From: Thalassotalea sp.
Lineage (GTDB): Bacteria; Pseudomonadota; Gammaproteobacteria; Enterobacterales; Alteromonadaceae
Length of the DNA stretch: 64,000 nt
NCBI GenBank assembly: GCA_029237915.1
Contig: JAQWHD010000065.1
Span: 62,001-126,000 of the forward strand
Reading direction: 5' to 3'
Shown here one piece after another: positions 55,619 through 64,000 of the stretch (position 1 is its first letter; every line of letters begins with the position of its first letter). Both the position numbers and the translations under genes were made by a program. The notes beneath the pieces were generated by a model. The model was not told the origin of the DNA, did no database searches, and worked only from the letters and a program-made list of their open reading frames with translations.

Positions 55619-57232
55619 TTAAAATTCTTTTACTAAAAGTAATGAAAGGCGATTTTCGTCATAGGAATACCCAAAACGGCTTGATGACCTATTTAAGTGT
55701 TGTCCGGAATACGTTACTTGTAAAGTTCGATTCAATTGATGTTGCCAATTTAGACTATATATTCGGTAATAATCTTCTTGCTTAGAGGCGGTAACACTAT
55801 TGTTGTTTAAACTATTGTTATTAAAGCTCAGCTTTAAAGTCATAGAGGTGTTGCGTGAGGTATTACGGATAACCGTAAAACTTGCGGTGTCATAACTATC
55901 ATAATCTTCAAACTCAAGATTTTCTCTTTTTCGCTTACCTAAGTTCAGCTCAATCGACATACGATTTAATGTTAACTTCGTCGATAGGTTTAATACTTGA
56001 TTTAAGCTAAAGGTTTCTGACTGTTGTAATTCTAATTCAGAGAATATTCCGGAAAAATCATAGCCACTTAAATCAGTGTCATCGTCTGGTGCAAATAAAC
56101 AGTTATCAGCATTTTGAGGTTCGCCTGATAAACACCATACATCTTGATAGTTGACACTTGTCAGCTCAAACCGGTCAAATAAATCGAGAGATTCATTATA
56201 AGATACTGATGTAGTTAATCGTTTCGTTCTGTGGCTGTAGTTAAACTCATAGGCATCGCCAAAAAAACGTTGGTAATATTTAGCATAAATATTGGTTCGT
56301 GCGGAAGGTTGCCATTCAATTGCTGCACTGGTGTAATCTTCTTGTTTATCTGATACTTCGCCGATAGGGTCGGATTCTTCATCGACCTTATTGTAGGCAA
56401 CATCTAGCACAAAATGCTCGGCGACTAACCATCTAACCCCGACACCAATTGATGAAGTTCCTTGGATCTTTCTATCATTTAAATTACCGCCCACATCTTC
56501 ATCATAAACACGAATGAATGGGTTGATTTTAGGGTTACTTATGTAACCAATTTTAATTTCAGAACTATAAAATGTGCCATTTCGTGAATCATTTTGATAG
56601 TCAGTGTAATTGCCATTAATGTGCCAAAATACATAGCGAGAATTACTGCCGCTTGCGGATAAAAACGAGGCGTTATAACCATCCCTTTCGCCAATATCAT
56701 CTTGTGCATCATCAAGGATAAAGTTAATTCTAGAATCAATAGAAAAGCTTGAAGATTGTGTGTTGTAGGCCAAACCTAAACTATAATTTTTGTACTCTAC
56801 GGTATCGCCAGAGACAATGTCAGCGAGTGAATTTTTAGCTGAATTTTGGCTGACATTACTTATTGAGGCTGAGCCTATGAGTGACAAACCATTAATTGGT
56901 AGGCTTAATCGGCCATTCGCTTTGAGAGTATTATAATCATCGTCTAGATCATGGTCGTGACTATACCAAGCTTGTGATAACGAGTAATCGATATCAAGCT
57001 CAGCCCCAGTTGCTAGATAGTTAATATTTAATCCAGGTGAGAAAATAGTAACTGCACTATTTTCTTCATCTTGGCTGAGCTCAACATTGTCAGTTAACAC
57101 TTCATCAAAATTGACCCGAGGAGTAACCTGCCAATCACCAGAAATACAAGGAAAAGCAAAAAGGTATAGTAGGATAAATGCAGGTAACTTAGTCCTTACT
57201 TTGTTTACCGTATCCGTAACCGTAATACCCAT
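55619..57232 (-). CDS. XrtA/PEP-CTERM system-associated outer-membrane beta-barrel
   Basis: The 537-residue protein has an N-terminal signal (KVRTKLPAFILLYLFAFPC) and an alternating aromatic/polar beta-barrel pattern ending in the outer-membrane insertion signal LLLVKEF (C-terminal Phe). It matches TIGR03016-type proteins of PEP-CTERM/XrtA loci. It is thought to be the outer-membrane component of polysaccharide export, but this is inference. The only ATG in frame lies 44 bp inside the kinase gene, so the two genes overlap and are probably translationally coupled. Confidence 0.88.
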   Translation of the reverse strand: MGITVTDTVNKVRTKLPAFILLYLFAFPCISGDWQVTPRVNFDEVLTDNVELSQDEENSAVTIFSPGLNINYLATGAELDIDYSLSQAWYSHDHDLDDDYNTLKANGRLSLPINGLSLIGSASISNVSQNSAKNSLADIVSGDTVEYKNYSLGLAYNTQSSSFSIDSRINFILDDAQDDIGERDGYNASFLSASGSNSRYVFWHINGNYTDYQNDSRNGTFYSSEIKIGYISNPKINPFIRVYDEDVGGNLNDRKIQGTSSIGVGVRWLVAEHFVLDVAYNKVDEESDPIGEVSDKQEDYTSAAIEWQPSARTNIYAKYYQRFFGDAYEFNYSHRTKRLTTSVSYNESLDLFDRFELTSVNYQDVWCLSGEPQNADNCLFAPDDDTDLSGYDFSGIFSELELQQSETFSLNQVLNLSTKLTLNRMSIELNLGKRKRENLEFEDYDSYDTASFTVIRNTSRNTSMTLKLSFNNNSLNNNSVTASKQEDYYRIYSLNWQHQLNRTLQVTYSGQHLNRSSSRFGYSYDENRLSLLLVKEF

Positions 57233-58100
57233 AAATTTCCTTTTGTGAATGAATGGCTTTATTTAATACCAAGCCTTTGGCTAAGTCGTCATGCAATAAT
57301 GAATTCGCTTGGTTGACATCAATGAGAGATGTTTTATTTTCCTCTACGGCAATTAATGCTTGGCCCATTAATCGAGCTAATACAGGCGTTTCGGTAACTC
57401 CTAATAATGGTGGTGTATCAAAGATCACGACTCGGTCTGGATAGCGACTAGAAAGTTCTTCAGCCAACGTCGCCATTTTCTCACTCGCTAATAACTCGTT
57501 AGATAAATGATGAGGAATGCCTGCAGGTATCACTTTTAAATTATCAATATTGGTATGATAAATAATGTCTGAAATATTAGTTTTATCACCAAGTAGGTAT
57601 TCAATTAAACCCGGTTGTGATTTAACCCCAAATTCTTTAAGTACACTCGGTTTTAAGACATCGGCATCAACTAATAACACGGTTTTATCTTGCTCTAATG
57701 CAATACTCAACGCTAAGTTAATGGATATATAGGTTTTGCCTTCGTTTGGCCGGGCACTTGTGATCATGATTAAATTAGGGTGGTCTAAGGTTTTTGCCAC
57801 GGCGCCAAATGCATTGTTAAGTAACTTCCTTTTTATCTGACGAAACTCTTCTTTTAATATCCGATTACCGGCGACTTTTTCAGGCACGATAAAGTCTTTT
57901 TCGGCTAAGTGTTTTAGATTGATTTCAATGTAGTTATCGGTTTTAGCTTTTAATTCGACCTGTTGTGCTGCTTCTATCGTTGTAGCTTTAGTTTCAGGCT
58001 CTGTGATTGATTGAGCTTCTACTTCTGGCTCATTAGATGAATCTGCCGAATCATTTATGGCTGCTAGCTTTTTCGCTAAGGCTTGCTCAATGGTCGACAT
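57189..58100 (-). CDS. XrtA-associated tyrosine autokinase
   Basis: The 303-residue BY-kinase has an ATP site TSARPNEGKTYISINLALS, Walker A' TVLLVDADVLKPS and Walker B VVIFDTPPLLG. The C-terminus is a tyrosine cluster (YGYYGYGYGKQSKD) as in autophosphorylating BY-kinases. It is the cytoplasmic regulator of chain-length control and works with the Wzz-like protein encoded 2 bp upstream. A Glu/Thr-rich linker occupies residues 15-60. Its 3' end overlaps the outer-membrane protein gene. Confidence 0.92.
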   Translation of the reverse strand: MSTIEQALAKKLAAINDSADSSNEPEVEAQSITEPETKATTIEAAQQVELKAKTDNYIEINLKHLAEKDFIVPEKVAGNRILKEEFRQIKRKLLNNAFGAVAKTLDHPNLIMITSARPNEGKTYISINLALSIALEQDKTVLLVDADVLKPSVLKEFGVKSQPGLIEYLLGDKTNISDIIYHTNIDNLKVIPAGIPHHLSNELLASEKMATLAEELSSRYPDRVVIFDTPPLLGVTETPVLARLMGQALIAVEENKTSLIDVNQANSLLHDDLAKGLVLNKAIHSQKEIYGYYGYGYGKQSKD

Positions 58101-58102
58101 AA

Positions 58103-59692
58103 TTAAAATATCCTTTTTAATTGTGGCTGTATTAACTCAGGAGCTAAGAAGTAGCCGATAAAGGCAAATAAAATTAGCAATATCATGAGATTTGATAAAT
58201 GGAAATGACGAGTTTGTTTTTTATAAATCGCTCGTAAATGCAAATTTTCTGATGCAGCAATAACTCCGAAAATTGGTAAGTTTGTGCTGCGATTTAACTG
58301 TGTTGCTGAAATGACTTTAGGATTCAATTGAATCATCAAAATAGCCGCGCCAATACCTGCGCCAACGCCAATGACTAGCACTGCCAAAGATAATAAAATA
58401 CGATATGGACCTGTGGGGTGCAAAGGTGCGCGTGGTGGGTCAATTACTCTGAATTGGATTTTATCTGAAGTTGCATCCGCTTGCTTTGCCATTGATGCCG
58501 TTTCTCTTCGAGAGAGTAACTCTTCAAATTTCTTTTTATTAATATCATAGTCACGATTTAAGCCCACAAGCTCAGCTTCAATTTCTGGCAAAATATGAAT
58601 TTTGGTATTTAACTCATCCACTTGATTTTGATAATCTTGGCTACGTACACGCAGCGATGCTACTTCACTTTCTAATTGGTTTACTTGAATTTTCATTGCC
58701 TGATAAACCTGACTCTTATTGCTTGAATTACCACCACTATCAGGGCTTGTATCGGCATTGCTGTAATAATTTTCAATTTCTTTTCGACGTAGTGATTTTA
58801 ATTCGCTCAAGCGCCTTGTCATTTCGCGTACATCGGGGTGTTGCTCGGTATAGCTGATCAGTAAGTTATCTAAATTTGCCTGTAAAGAAATAATAGAATC
58901 GTCATAAGTGGTAGTAATGGAATCTTGCTCAATGACATTATCTGATATCTGGCTTTTAAGGCTATTTTCTTTAACAAGTTGCGATCTTGCCGAGCTTAAC
59001 CGTGTTTGTGTTTCAAGTAACTGTAAGTTAGTGGCTTTCAATAGTCGTTTAGAGTTATCTAAAGCCGCATAAAAACCATTTGAATTATCTGGCATTATGC
59101 CACTGTATTTTTGTTTAAATTCGGTAAGGCGCTTTTCAGCAAGAACTAACCTTTCTTCGTAATCAGCTATTTGTTGTTGTAAAAATTGTTGAGCGGTATC
59201 GGTATCGCTGCGAGTTTCACCTAAAGTATTTTCGATAAAAACCGAAAGAGCCGCTTGCACTATATTTTTAGCTAATTGCGGGTCAGTTTCACTAATAGAT
59301 AAAGTATAAATATTCTCTCGGCCAACACTTTCTATGTTTATTTTTTCTTTTAATCGGGCAATAACCGCTTCAAATTCTTCGCTATCTTTAGCGGTAAGGT
59401 CTAAGTCAGTCATGCGAGTAATACGCTCTAAGTTAGGGCGACTCAGTAGCGTTTTAATCATTAATCTAATTTGGGTATTTGGGTCGGTCTCTACCATTAA
59501 ACCTTTCATTAAAGGCCTAAGTAATGATTGAGTATCTACATATACCCGTGCTGAAGATTCATATTGGTCTGGAAGCGTAGTAACACCTAGCCATCCAATA
59601 GGGCATAACAACCAAGTGGAGATAATTACGTAGTGTTTTTTAGCCCAAACCCCAAGTACAATTTCTTTTATTTTTTCTATTTGTTCATGCAT
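58103..59692 (-). CDS. XrtA-system polysaccharide chain-length determinant (Wzz-like)
   Basis: The 529-residue inner-membrane protein has an N-terminal TM helix (about 20-40), a long periplasmic coiled coil (about 170-400, rich in QLE/LKS heptads), a Pro-rich VIDPPRAPLHPTGP and two C-terminal TM segments (ILLSLAVLVIGVGAGIGAAIL; LMILLILFAFIGYFLAP). This is the EpsF/TIGR03007 type of the XrtA exopolysaccharide locus. It sets polymer length together with the tyrosine kinase encoded 2 bp downstream. Confidence 0.93.
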   Translation of the reverse strand: MHEQIEKIKEIVLGVWAKKHYVIISTWLLCPIGWLGVTTLPDQYESSARVYVDTQSLLRPLMKGLMVETDPNTQIRLMIKTLLSRPNLERITRMTDLDLTAKDSEEFEAVIARLKEKINIESVGRENIYTLSISETDPQLAKNIVQAALSVFIENTLGETRSDTDTAQQFLQQQIADYEERLVLAEKRLTEFKQKYSGIMPDNSNGFYAALDNSKRLLKATNLQLLETQTRLSSARSQLVKENSLKSQISDNVIEQDSITTTYDDSIISLQANLDNLLISYTEQHPDVREMTRRLSELKSLRRKEIENYYSNADTSPDSGGNSSNKSQVYQAMKIQVNQLESEVASLRVRSQDYQNQVDELNTKIHILPEIEAELVGLNRDYDINKKKFEELLSRRETASMAKQADATSDKIQFRVIDPPRAPLHPTGPYRILLSLAVLVIGVGAGIGAAILMIQLNPKVISATQLNRSTNLPIFGVIAASENLHLRAIYKKQTRHFHLSNLMILLILFAFIGYFLAPELIQPQLKRIF

Positions 59693-59714
59693 GATGTTAC
59701 TTCTTATTTAACTG

Positions 59715-60353
59715 CTAAAACCATGCTTCAGGAATGACGATAATATCACCGGGATAAACATCTACATTAGCTTTGATGTCACCAGATTTGATCAAATCTT
59801 CGATAAATAATTGATATTGACGCTGCTTACCATTTTCGATCCTAACTAATACCGCATCATTACCATCGGCAAATTCAGTTAAACCACCTACCGCAATCAT
59901 CACATCTAATAGCGTCATATTTTTTCCGTAGCTCACGGCTCTAGGCTGCGCAGCTTCACCAATTACTCTAATTTGCTCACTGTAAGGTCCGACAAAGCCA
60001 TTAATGGTGACAGTTACAATTGGCTCTCGTAAATAGGTAGATAATCTTTCTTCAATGGTACGAGCTAATTGTGTAGGGGTTTTCCCTGATGCGGGAATAT
60101 CTTCAACCAAGGACGTAGTAATTTTTCCATCAGGTCTAACAACAAAACTGCCGGAAACTTCAGGATTGCGCCACACAAAAATGTTCAGCTGGTCGCCTGG
60201 GCCGATTAAATAATTATATGATTCAGCGGCATCAGTTTTGGCTGGATATATTGTTGCTGTTGGCAATGTGGGGTTTGAACTACAACTTGATAGCACGGCT
60301 ACGAATACAGCGGTAATTAAAGCCGTCTGCAGAGACAAATATCCTTTCGTCAT
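59715..60353 (-). CDS. XrtA-system polysaccharide export lipoprotein (Wza-like)
   Basis: The 212-residue periplasmic/outer-membrane export protein has lipobox LSSC (Cys about 24), the poly_export domain YNYLIGPGDQLNIFVWRNPE and an SLBB-type repeat (RVIGEAAQPRAVSYGKNMTL). It ends VYPGDIIVIPEAWF. It belongs to the EpsE/TIGR03027 group and should form the exit channel for the polymer. It is the first gene of the - strand operon (export, chain length, kinase, outer-membrane protein, ATPase) and is divergent from the sugar transferase with a 174-bp promoter gap. Confidence 0.92.
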   Translation of the reverse strand: MTKGYLSLQTALITAVFVAVLSSCSSNPTLPTATIYPAKTDAAESYNYLIGPGDQLNIFVWRNPEVSGSFVVRPDGKITTSLVEDIPASGKTPTQLARTIEERLSTYLREPIVTVTINGFVGPYSEQIRVIGEAAQPRAVSYGKNMTLLDVMIAVGGLTEFADGNDAVLVRIENGKQRQYQLFIEDLIKSGDIKANVDVYPGDIIVIPEAWF

Positions 60354-60527
60354 AACTAAATGCCTTATGTTTAAAAATTATTCTTACTTTTATCAAAGGT
60401 TAGTCTAAAGATGGAAAAATGCATAAAATTTAAGCAAAATATCTTGCTATCTATCTGATTGGTCTATTATTAAATATACACAACTCAAGGTTATTAATAA
60501 TAATTCTATTTTCAAAGGTAATGCAGT

Positions 60528-61910
60528 TTGAATAATAACAATTCTAATTACTCATCATTAATGCTCAAATTGTTAATCTGTGCAGACATTGTGTTATTTG
60601 TATGTGCCTTTGTTCTGTCGGTTACAGAGCCACAATTAAATATATTTGAGCAAGGGTTCATCTTAGCTGAAGCATTCTTTGTTTGTACTATGTTACTTAG
60701 CTGTTTGGGGCTGGGTTTATATAAATCTAAACTAAGAGAAACGCTTTTTGGTGTATTAAGACGCTTATTATTGGCAAGTGCAATGACCTATGTTTTGCTC
60801 GCAATTGTTGAACAGGTAATTGAATCACCCTACTTAGAGAATGACTTTTTAATTCGAGCTTGTGCTTTAAGCTTTATATTTTCTGCATTATTTCGTTACT
60901 TATTATTTAAATACAATATTCTCGGTTTTGCCCGTCGTAATGTCTTAGTACTTGGTAATGGTCAACGAGCCTTGATTATTGAAAAACGTATGCGCCGAGA
61001 AGTGGACAGAAAGGGCTTTAATTTAGTTGGCTTTGTGCATATGCCTGGTGATCTAGACTCAGAAATTGCAGAAAATCATATTATTACCATAGACACCAAC
61101 CTATTAGACTATGTCGTGAAAAATCAGGTGCATGAAATTGTCGTCGCTACCGATGAGCGCAGAGATAATTTGCCTGTTGATGAGCTTTTTGCTTGTAAAC
61201 TTAGAGGCGTTAAAGTTACTGAAATATTGGACTTTATTGAAAAAGAAACCGGTCAAATTGCGGTTAATTTAATTTATCCAAGTTGGATTATTTACTCTGA
61301 AGGTTTTCACTCAAGTAATGACTTAAGAAACACCTTCGATTGGTTATTTAATGCTTGCTTAGCCGTGCTGTTATTTATTATTACCTGGCCTTTTATGTTA
61401 TTGGCAATTATCGCCATTAAGTTAGAAGATGGCCTTAGCGCACCTGTTTTGTATTGGCAAAACCGAGTTGGTTTGCATGGTAAAGTGTTTGCCATTGCAA
61501 AATTTCGCTCGATGACAACGGATGCAGAAAAAGATGGCGCGAAATGGTCCACTGAAAGTGATTCTAGGATAACTGGAGTTGGTCACTTTATTCGAAAATA
61601 CCGCATCGATGTGCTTCCGCAAATATACAATGTATTATGTAATGACATGGGCTTTGTTGGTCCAAGGCCAGAGCAACCAGAATTTGTTAACGATTTAAAA
61701 AATAAACTGCCTTATTATTCTCAAAGGCACAATGTTAAATCCGGTATTACCGGTTGGGCACAATTAAAATATCCTTATGGCGCTAATGAAAAAGACGCCT
61801 TAGAGAAGTTGAAGTTTGATCTGTACTATATTAAACATCGCAGTTTTTTATTGGATTTATTAATTCTTATTCAAACCGCAGAAGTTGTCCTGTTTGGCAA
61901 AGGTCGCTAA
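60528..61910 (+). CDS. XrtA-system polyprenyl glycosylphosphotransferase (initiating sugar transferase)
   Basis: The 460-residue membrane enzyme has an N-terminal group of about four TM helices, a central CoA/nucleotide-like domain (VLVLGNGQRALIIEKRMRRE) and a WcaJ/EpsB-type C-terminal catalytic domain: a TM hairpin, FAIAKFRSMTTDAEKDGA, KYRIDVLPQIYNVL, GFVGPRPEQPEFV and GITGWAQLKYPYG. It transfers a sugar-1-phosphate to undecaprenyl phosphate, starting the repeat unit. The start appears to be TTG (60528) with AAAGG 8 nt before it; the ATG at 60561 is an alternative. Confidence 0.92.
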   Translation: MNNNNSNYSSLMLKLLICADIVLFVCAFVLSVTEPQLNIFEQGFILAEAFFVCTMLLSCLGLGLYKSKLRETLFGVLRRLLLASAMTYVLLAIVEQVIESPYLENDFLIRACALSFIFSALFRYLLFKYNILGFARRNVLVLGNGQRALIIEKRMRREVDRKGFNLVGFVHMPGDLDSEIAENHIITIDTNLLDYVVKNQVHEIVVATDERRDNLPVDELFACKLRGVKVTEILDFIEKETGQIAVNLIYPSWIIYSEGFHSSNDLRNTFDWLFNACLAVLLFIITWPFMLLAIIAIKLEDGLSAPVLYWQNRVGLHGKVFAIAKFRSMTTDAEKDGAKWSTESDSRITGVGHFIRKYRIDVLPQIYNVLCNDMGFVGPRPEQPEFVNDLKNKLPYYSQRHNVKSGITGWAQLKYPYGANEKDALEKLKFDLYYIKHRSFLLDLLILIQTAEVVLFGKGR

Positions 61911-61911
61911 C

Positions 61912-62793
61912 GTGCCCGAATTAGATGCACGCAAACACATATTAACTGTAGATGTAGAAGACTACTTTCAAGTTTCTGCTTTTGAAAATATTGTTAATAG
62001 AACAAGTTGGGATTCACTCGAACATAGAGTTGAGCATAATACCCATAAAGTTTTAGATTTATTTAATGAGCATAACGCTAAGGCGACATTTTTTGTTTTG
62101 GGCTGGGTTGCCGAGCGCTATCCAAGTATTGTAAATCGTATTGTCAGTGAAGGGCACGAACTTGCATCACATGGACATAGTCACCAAAGACTCACCTCGC
62201 TAACCCAAGCACAAGCCTTTGCCGATATTAAAAAAAGTAAGGACATACTTGAAGACCTTTCTGGACAATTGATCACCGGCTACCGAGCACCTAGTTTTTC
62301 TATAAATAGTAGTAATATCTGGATTTACGATATCTTAAAGCAATTGAACTTTAGCTATAGCTCGAGCACGTATCCAATTAAGCATGATTTATATGGCGAG
62401 CCTAGTTGGCCAAGAGCCGCTTATCGTACCGAACAAGGGATACTAGAAATCCCCGTTTCAACGTTGAAGCTTGGTAATAAAAACTATCCAATTGCTGGTG
62501 GTGGTTATTATCGACTATTACCATACTGGCTGAACAAACACGCTATTAATCATTTTATAAAGAATGAACAACAGCCTTATATGTTTTACTTCCACCCTTG
62601 GGAGATTGACCCTAAACAACCAAGGTTTAAGCACGCATCTAATAAATCAAAACTAAGGCATTACACTAATTTAACTATCATGGAAGAAAAAATAGTTAAG
62701 CTCCTTAGACTCTATAACTGGCAAAGCGTAAGCGCAGCATATCAAGCTCAATTAACTAGCAAAGACCTCATTGAGGAAAGTGTCCATGGCTAG
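61912..62793 (+). CDS. XrtA-system polysaccharide deacetylase
   Basis: I choose the GTG at 61912 (MPELDARKHILTVDVEDYFQ, 293 residues), preceded by AAAGG; the track start lies inside the upstream gene. The NodB-homology domain contains ILTVDVEDYFQVSAFE (metal-binding Asp), HGHSHQRLT (His pair), GYRAPSFS and FYFHPWEIDP. It is of the TIGR03006 type found in XrtA loci and should remove acetyl groups from the exopolysaccharide. The start lies 1 bp after the sugar transferase stop; the end overlaps xrtA by 8 bp. Confidence 0.92.
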   Translation: MPELDARKHILTVDVEDYFQVSAFENIVNRTSWDSLEHRVEHNTHKVLDLFNEHNAKATFFVLGWVAERYPSIVNRIVSEGHELASHGHSHQRLTSLTQAQAFADIKKSKDILEDLSGQLITGYRAPSFSINSSNIWIYDILKQLNFSYSSSTYPIKHDLYGEPSWPRAAYRTEQGILEIPVSTLKLGNKNYPIAGGGYYRLLPYWLNKHAINHFIKNEQQPYMFYFHPWEIDPKQPRFKHASNKSKLRHYTNLTIMEEKIVKLLRLYNWQSVSAAYQAQLTSKDLIEESVHG

Positions 62794-64000
62794 TTTGATG
62801 ACATCGCTAGATAATGAAAAACAGGCCTCTCAAAACCCAATTGTTGTAACCGTAGCTGTTATTTTATGCTTGTGGTTGCTGACTTTTTTTATCGGCATAA
62901 AATCGGCTGCCTCGGTTTGGTGGGTATCTGAAATTTTTCATCACGGCGCTTTTGTTGTACCAATAAGCTTGTGGTTAATTTATCAAAAGAAAGCTGAATT
63001 ATTATCTGAGCCACTGCAAATAAACTACTTTGCATTGCCTATTCTGGTTTTATTGATTTTTATTCATGTCTTTGGTGTTGCCGGTGATATTCAGCTTTTT
63101 CAATACATAGGTACCTTTGGCAGCTTACCTTTTATTCTCTGGTTCTTGCTAGGAACAAGGGCTTGTAAAAAAATATTATTTCCTCTATTTTTTATGGTGT
63201 TCGCCATACCTGTAGGCGATGAGTTAATTCCAATATTGCAAGAAATTACCGCCGATCTATCGGTGTTTTTTTTACAGCTGATTAATACGCCGGTATTGCG
63301 TGAGGGGTTATACATAGAGATCCCTAATGGTCGCTTTCATGTGGCAGAAGCTTGCTCAGGTATAAGTTTTTTAATCGTATCAATCGTGTTTGGTAATTTA
63401 TATGCCTACATGTCTTTTCAAAAATACCCAAAGAAAATATTATTTTTAGTGTTATCTTTTTCCGTACCTATTTTAGCTAATGCATTACGGGTTTTTGGCA
63501 TTGTTTTAATTGGCCATTACTTTGGAATGGAGTATGCGGTAGGTACAGATCATTTGGTTTATGGGTGGGTATTTTATTGCTTTGTTTTGTTTTTATTGAT
63601 TGTGATTGGTGAAAAAATCAAAGATAAACCGACAGCTAACAGAGCCCTCCAAGATCAGGAGTACTCTAGTACCTTGCCCTTATCTAAAACCATTCCTTTG
63701 GCACTGCTTTTAATATTAACTATTGTATGGCAGATATGGCTTGATCAAGGGGGGAGTTCAGCAACGAACAATACTCGTTCCCTGAAACTGCAAAATATAG
63801 TGCAAGTAAAACCTATTTCTATAGACCCTGATTTTAGCGGATATACCGATAAGATAAGTGGCACAATAAGTTTAGATGATGGCACAAGCGTTGAGGTTTT
63901 TGTCGCTTGGTATGATTTCGGCGCGAAAGGGGATGTGTTTTCTTCGACCAATAAGTTATTTGCCCCTAAAAAGTGGAAGGCCATTGAAGCTAGCAACTTT
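62786..64000 (+). CDS. xrtA: Exosortase A (XrtA), cut by the window edge
   Basis: This gene is missing from the ORF track because no stop codon is reached. It starts at ATG 62786 (MASLMTSLDNEKQASQNP), 8 bp inside the deacetylase gene, with GAGGAAAG before it, and is open to 64000 (405 codons). About eight to nine TM helices and the catalytic triad are visible: Cys190 in VAEACSGISFL, Arg235 in NALRVFG and His256 in GTDHLVYGW. The region after about residue 300 resembles the EpsI domain fused to XrtA. Exosortase A cleaves or transfers proteins with a C-terminal PEP-CTERM signal. The 3' end is not visible. Confidence 0.93.
   Translation, partial: MASLMTSLDNEKQASQNPIVVTVAVILCLWLLTFFIGIKSAASVWWVSEIFHHGAFVVPISLWLIYQKKAELLSEPLQINYFALPILVLLIFIHVFGVAGDIQLFQYIGTFGSLPFILWFLLGTRACKKILFPLFFMVFAIPVGDELIPILQEITADLSVFFLQLINTPVLREGLYIEIPNGRFHVAEACSGISFLIVSIVFGNLYAYMSFQKYPKKILFLVLSFSVPILANALRVFGIVLIGHYFGMEYAVGTDHLVYGWVFYCFVLFLLIVIGEKIKDKPTANRALQDQEYSSTLPLSKTIPLALLLILTIVWQIWLDQGGSSATNNTRSLKLQNIVQVKPISIDPDFSGYTDKISGTISLDDGTSVEVFVAWYDFGAKGDVFSSTNKLFAPKKWKAIEASNF

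Noticed and set aside
60354-60527. Sigma-54 promoter for the XrtA operons in the divergent gap
   Set aside because: No GG-N10-GC spacing with acceptable flanks was found by eye on either strand.

Overview
The window reads as a low-GC (about 40% by eye) marine gammaproteobacterium of the order Alteromonadales. Protein sequence and gene order suggest a member of the Colwelliaceae (Colwellia/Thalassotalea type), but no 16S gene is present and this is inference. Synteny supports it: ilvY next to comM and a complete ilvL-ilvGMEDA operon, ftsY-ftsE-ftsX-rpoH with divergent rsmD, srkA-dsbA, and a DeoR-type regulator directly before glmS. Almost everything is chromosomal core or near-core; no insertion sequence, prophage or CRISPR array is visible.

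Layout. (1) 1-9.4 kb: the end of ilvY, a small secreted protein, comM, then the branched-chain amino acid operon ilvL-ilvG-ilvM-ilvE-ilvD-ilvA, with a leader peptide and attenuator (both absent from the ORF track) and a strong terminator. (2) 9.4-15.3 kb: a 7-bp tandem repeat, ubiK, the helicase gene rep, and two cyclic-di-GMP genes (a membrane GGDEF protein and a GAF-GGDEF-EAL protein). (3) 15.3-20.6 kb: rpoH, ftsX, ftsE, ftsY (with an Ala-Glu microsatellite), rsmD and a dodecin. (4) 20.7-29.4 kb: yjaG, a 656-residue coiled-coil protein, an EamA transporter, a YdcH-like protein, a DksA-type zinc finger, a LEA-type lipoprotein overlapping an M61 peptidase, a GFA protein, a peroxiredoxin-glutaredoxin fusion, and a decayed oxidoreductase tail.

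(5) 29.5-35.2 kb: a four-gene cassette of a giant multi-DUF c-type haem protein (DUF1587/1595/1592/1588/1585), a Tat-exported DUF1552 protein, a cytochrome b562-like protein and a b561-like membrane cytochrome. This is the best candidate for an uncharacterised system in the window: an envelope redox pathway whose substrate is unknown. (6) 35.4-48.9 kb: an OsmC-YcaO fusion, a cold-shock protein, a metallo-beta-lactamase-fold lipoprotein, glmS with its regulator, the histidine-degradation pair hutG/hutF, ccoG, srkA, dsbA and two unknown proteins.

(7) 49.1-64 kb: a TVP38-family membrane protein, a tandem-OB-fold SSB-like protein and tRNA-Arg(CCG), then an XrtA/PEP-CTERM exopolysaccharide locus that continues past the right edge. 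This locus holds prsK-prsR on the + strand; an export/chain-length/kinase/outer-membrane/ATPase block on the - strand; and the sugar transferase, polysaccharide deacetylase and exosortase XrtA on the + strand. It should assemble and export a polysaccharide and process and anchor PEP-CTERM proteins under control of the PrsK/PrsR two-component system. No PEP-CTERM substrate gene is visible inside the window.
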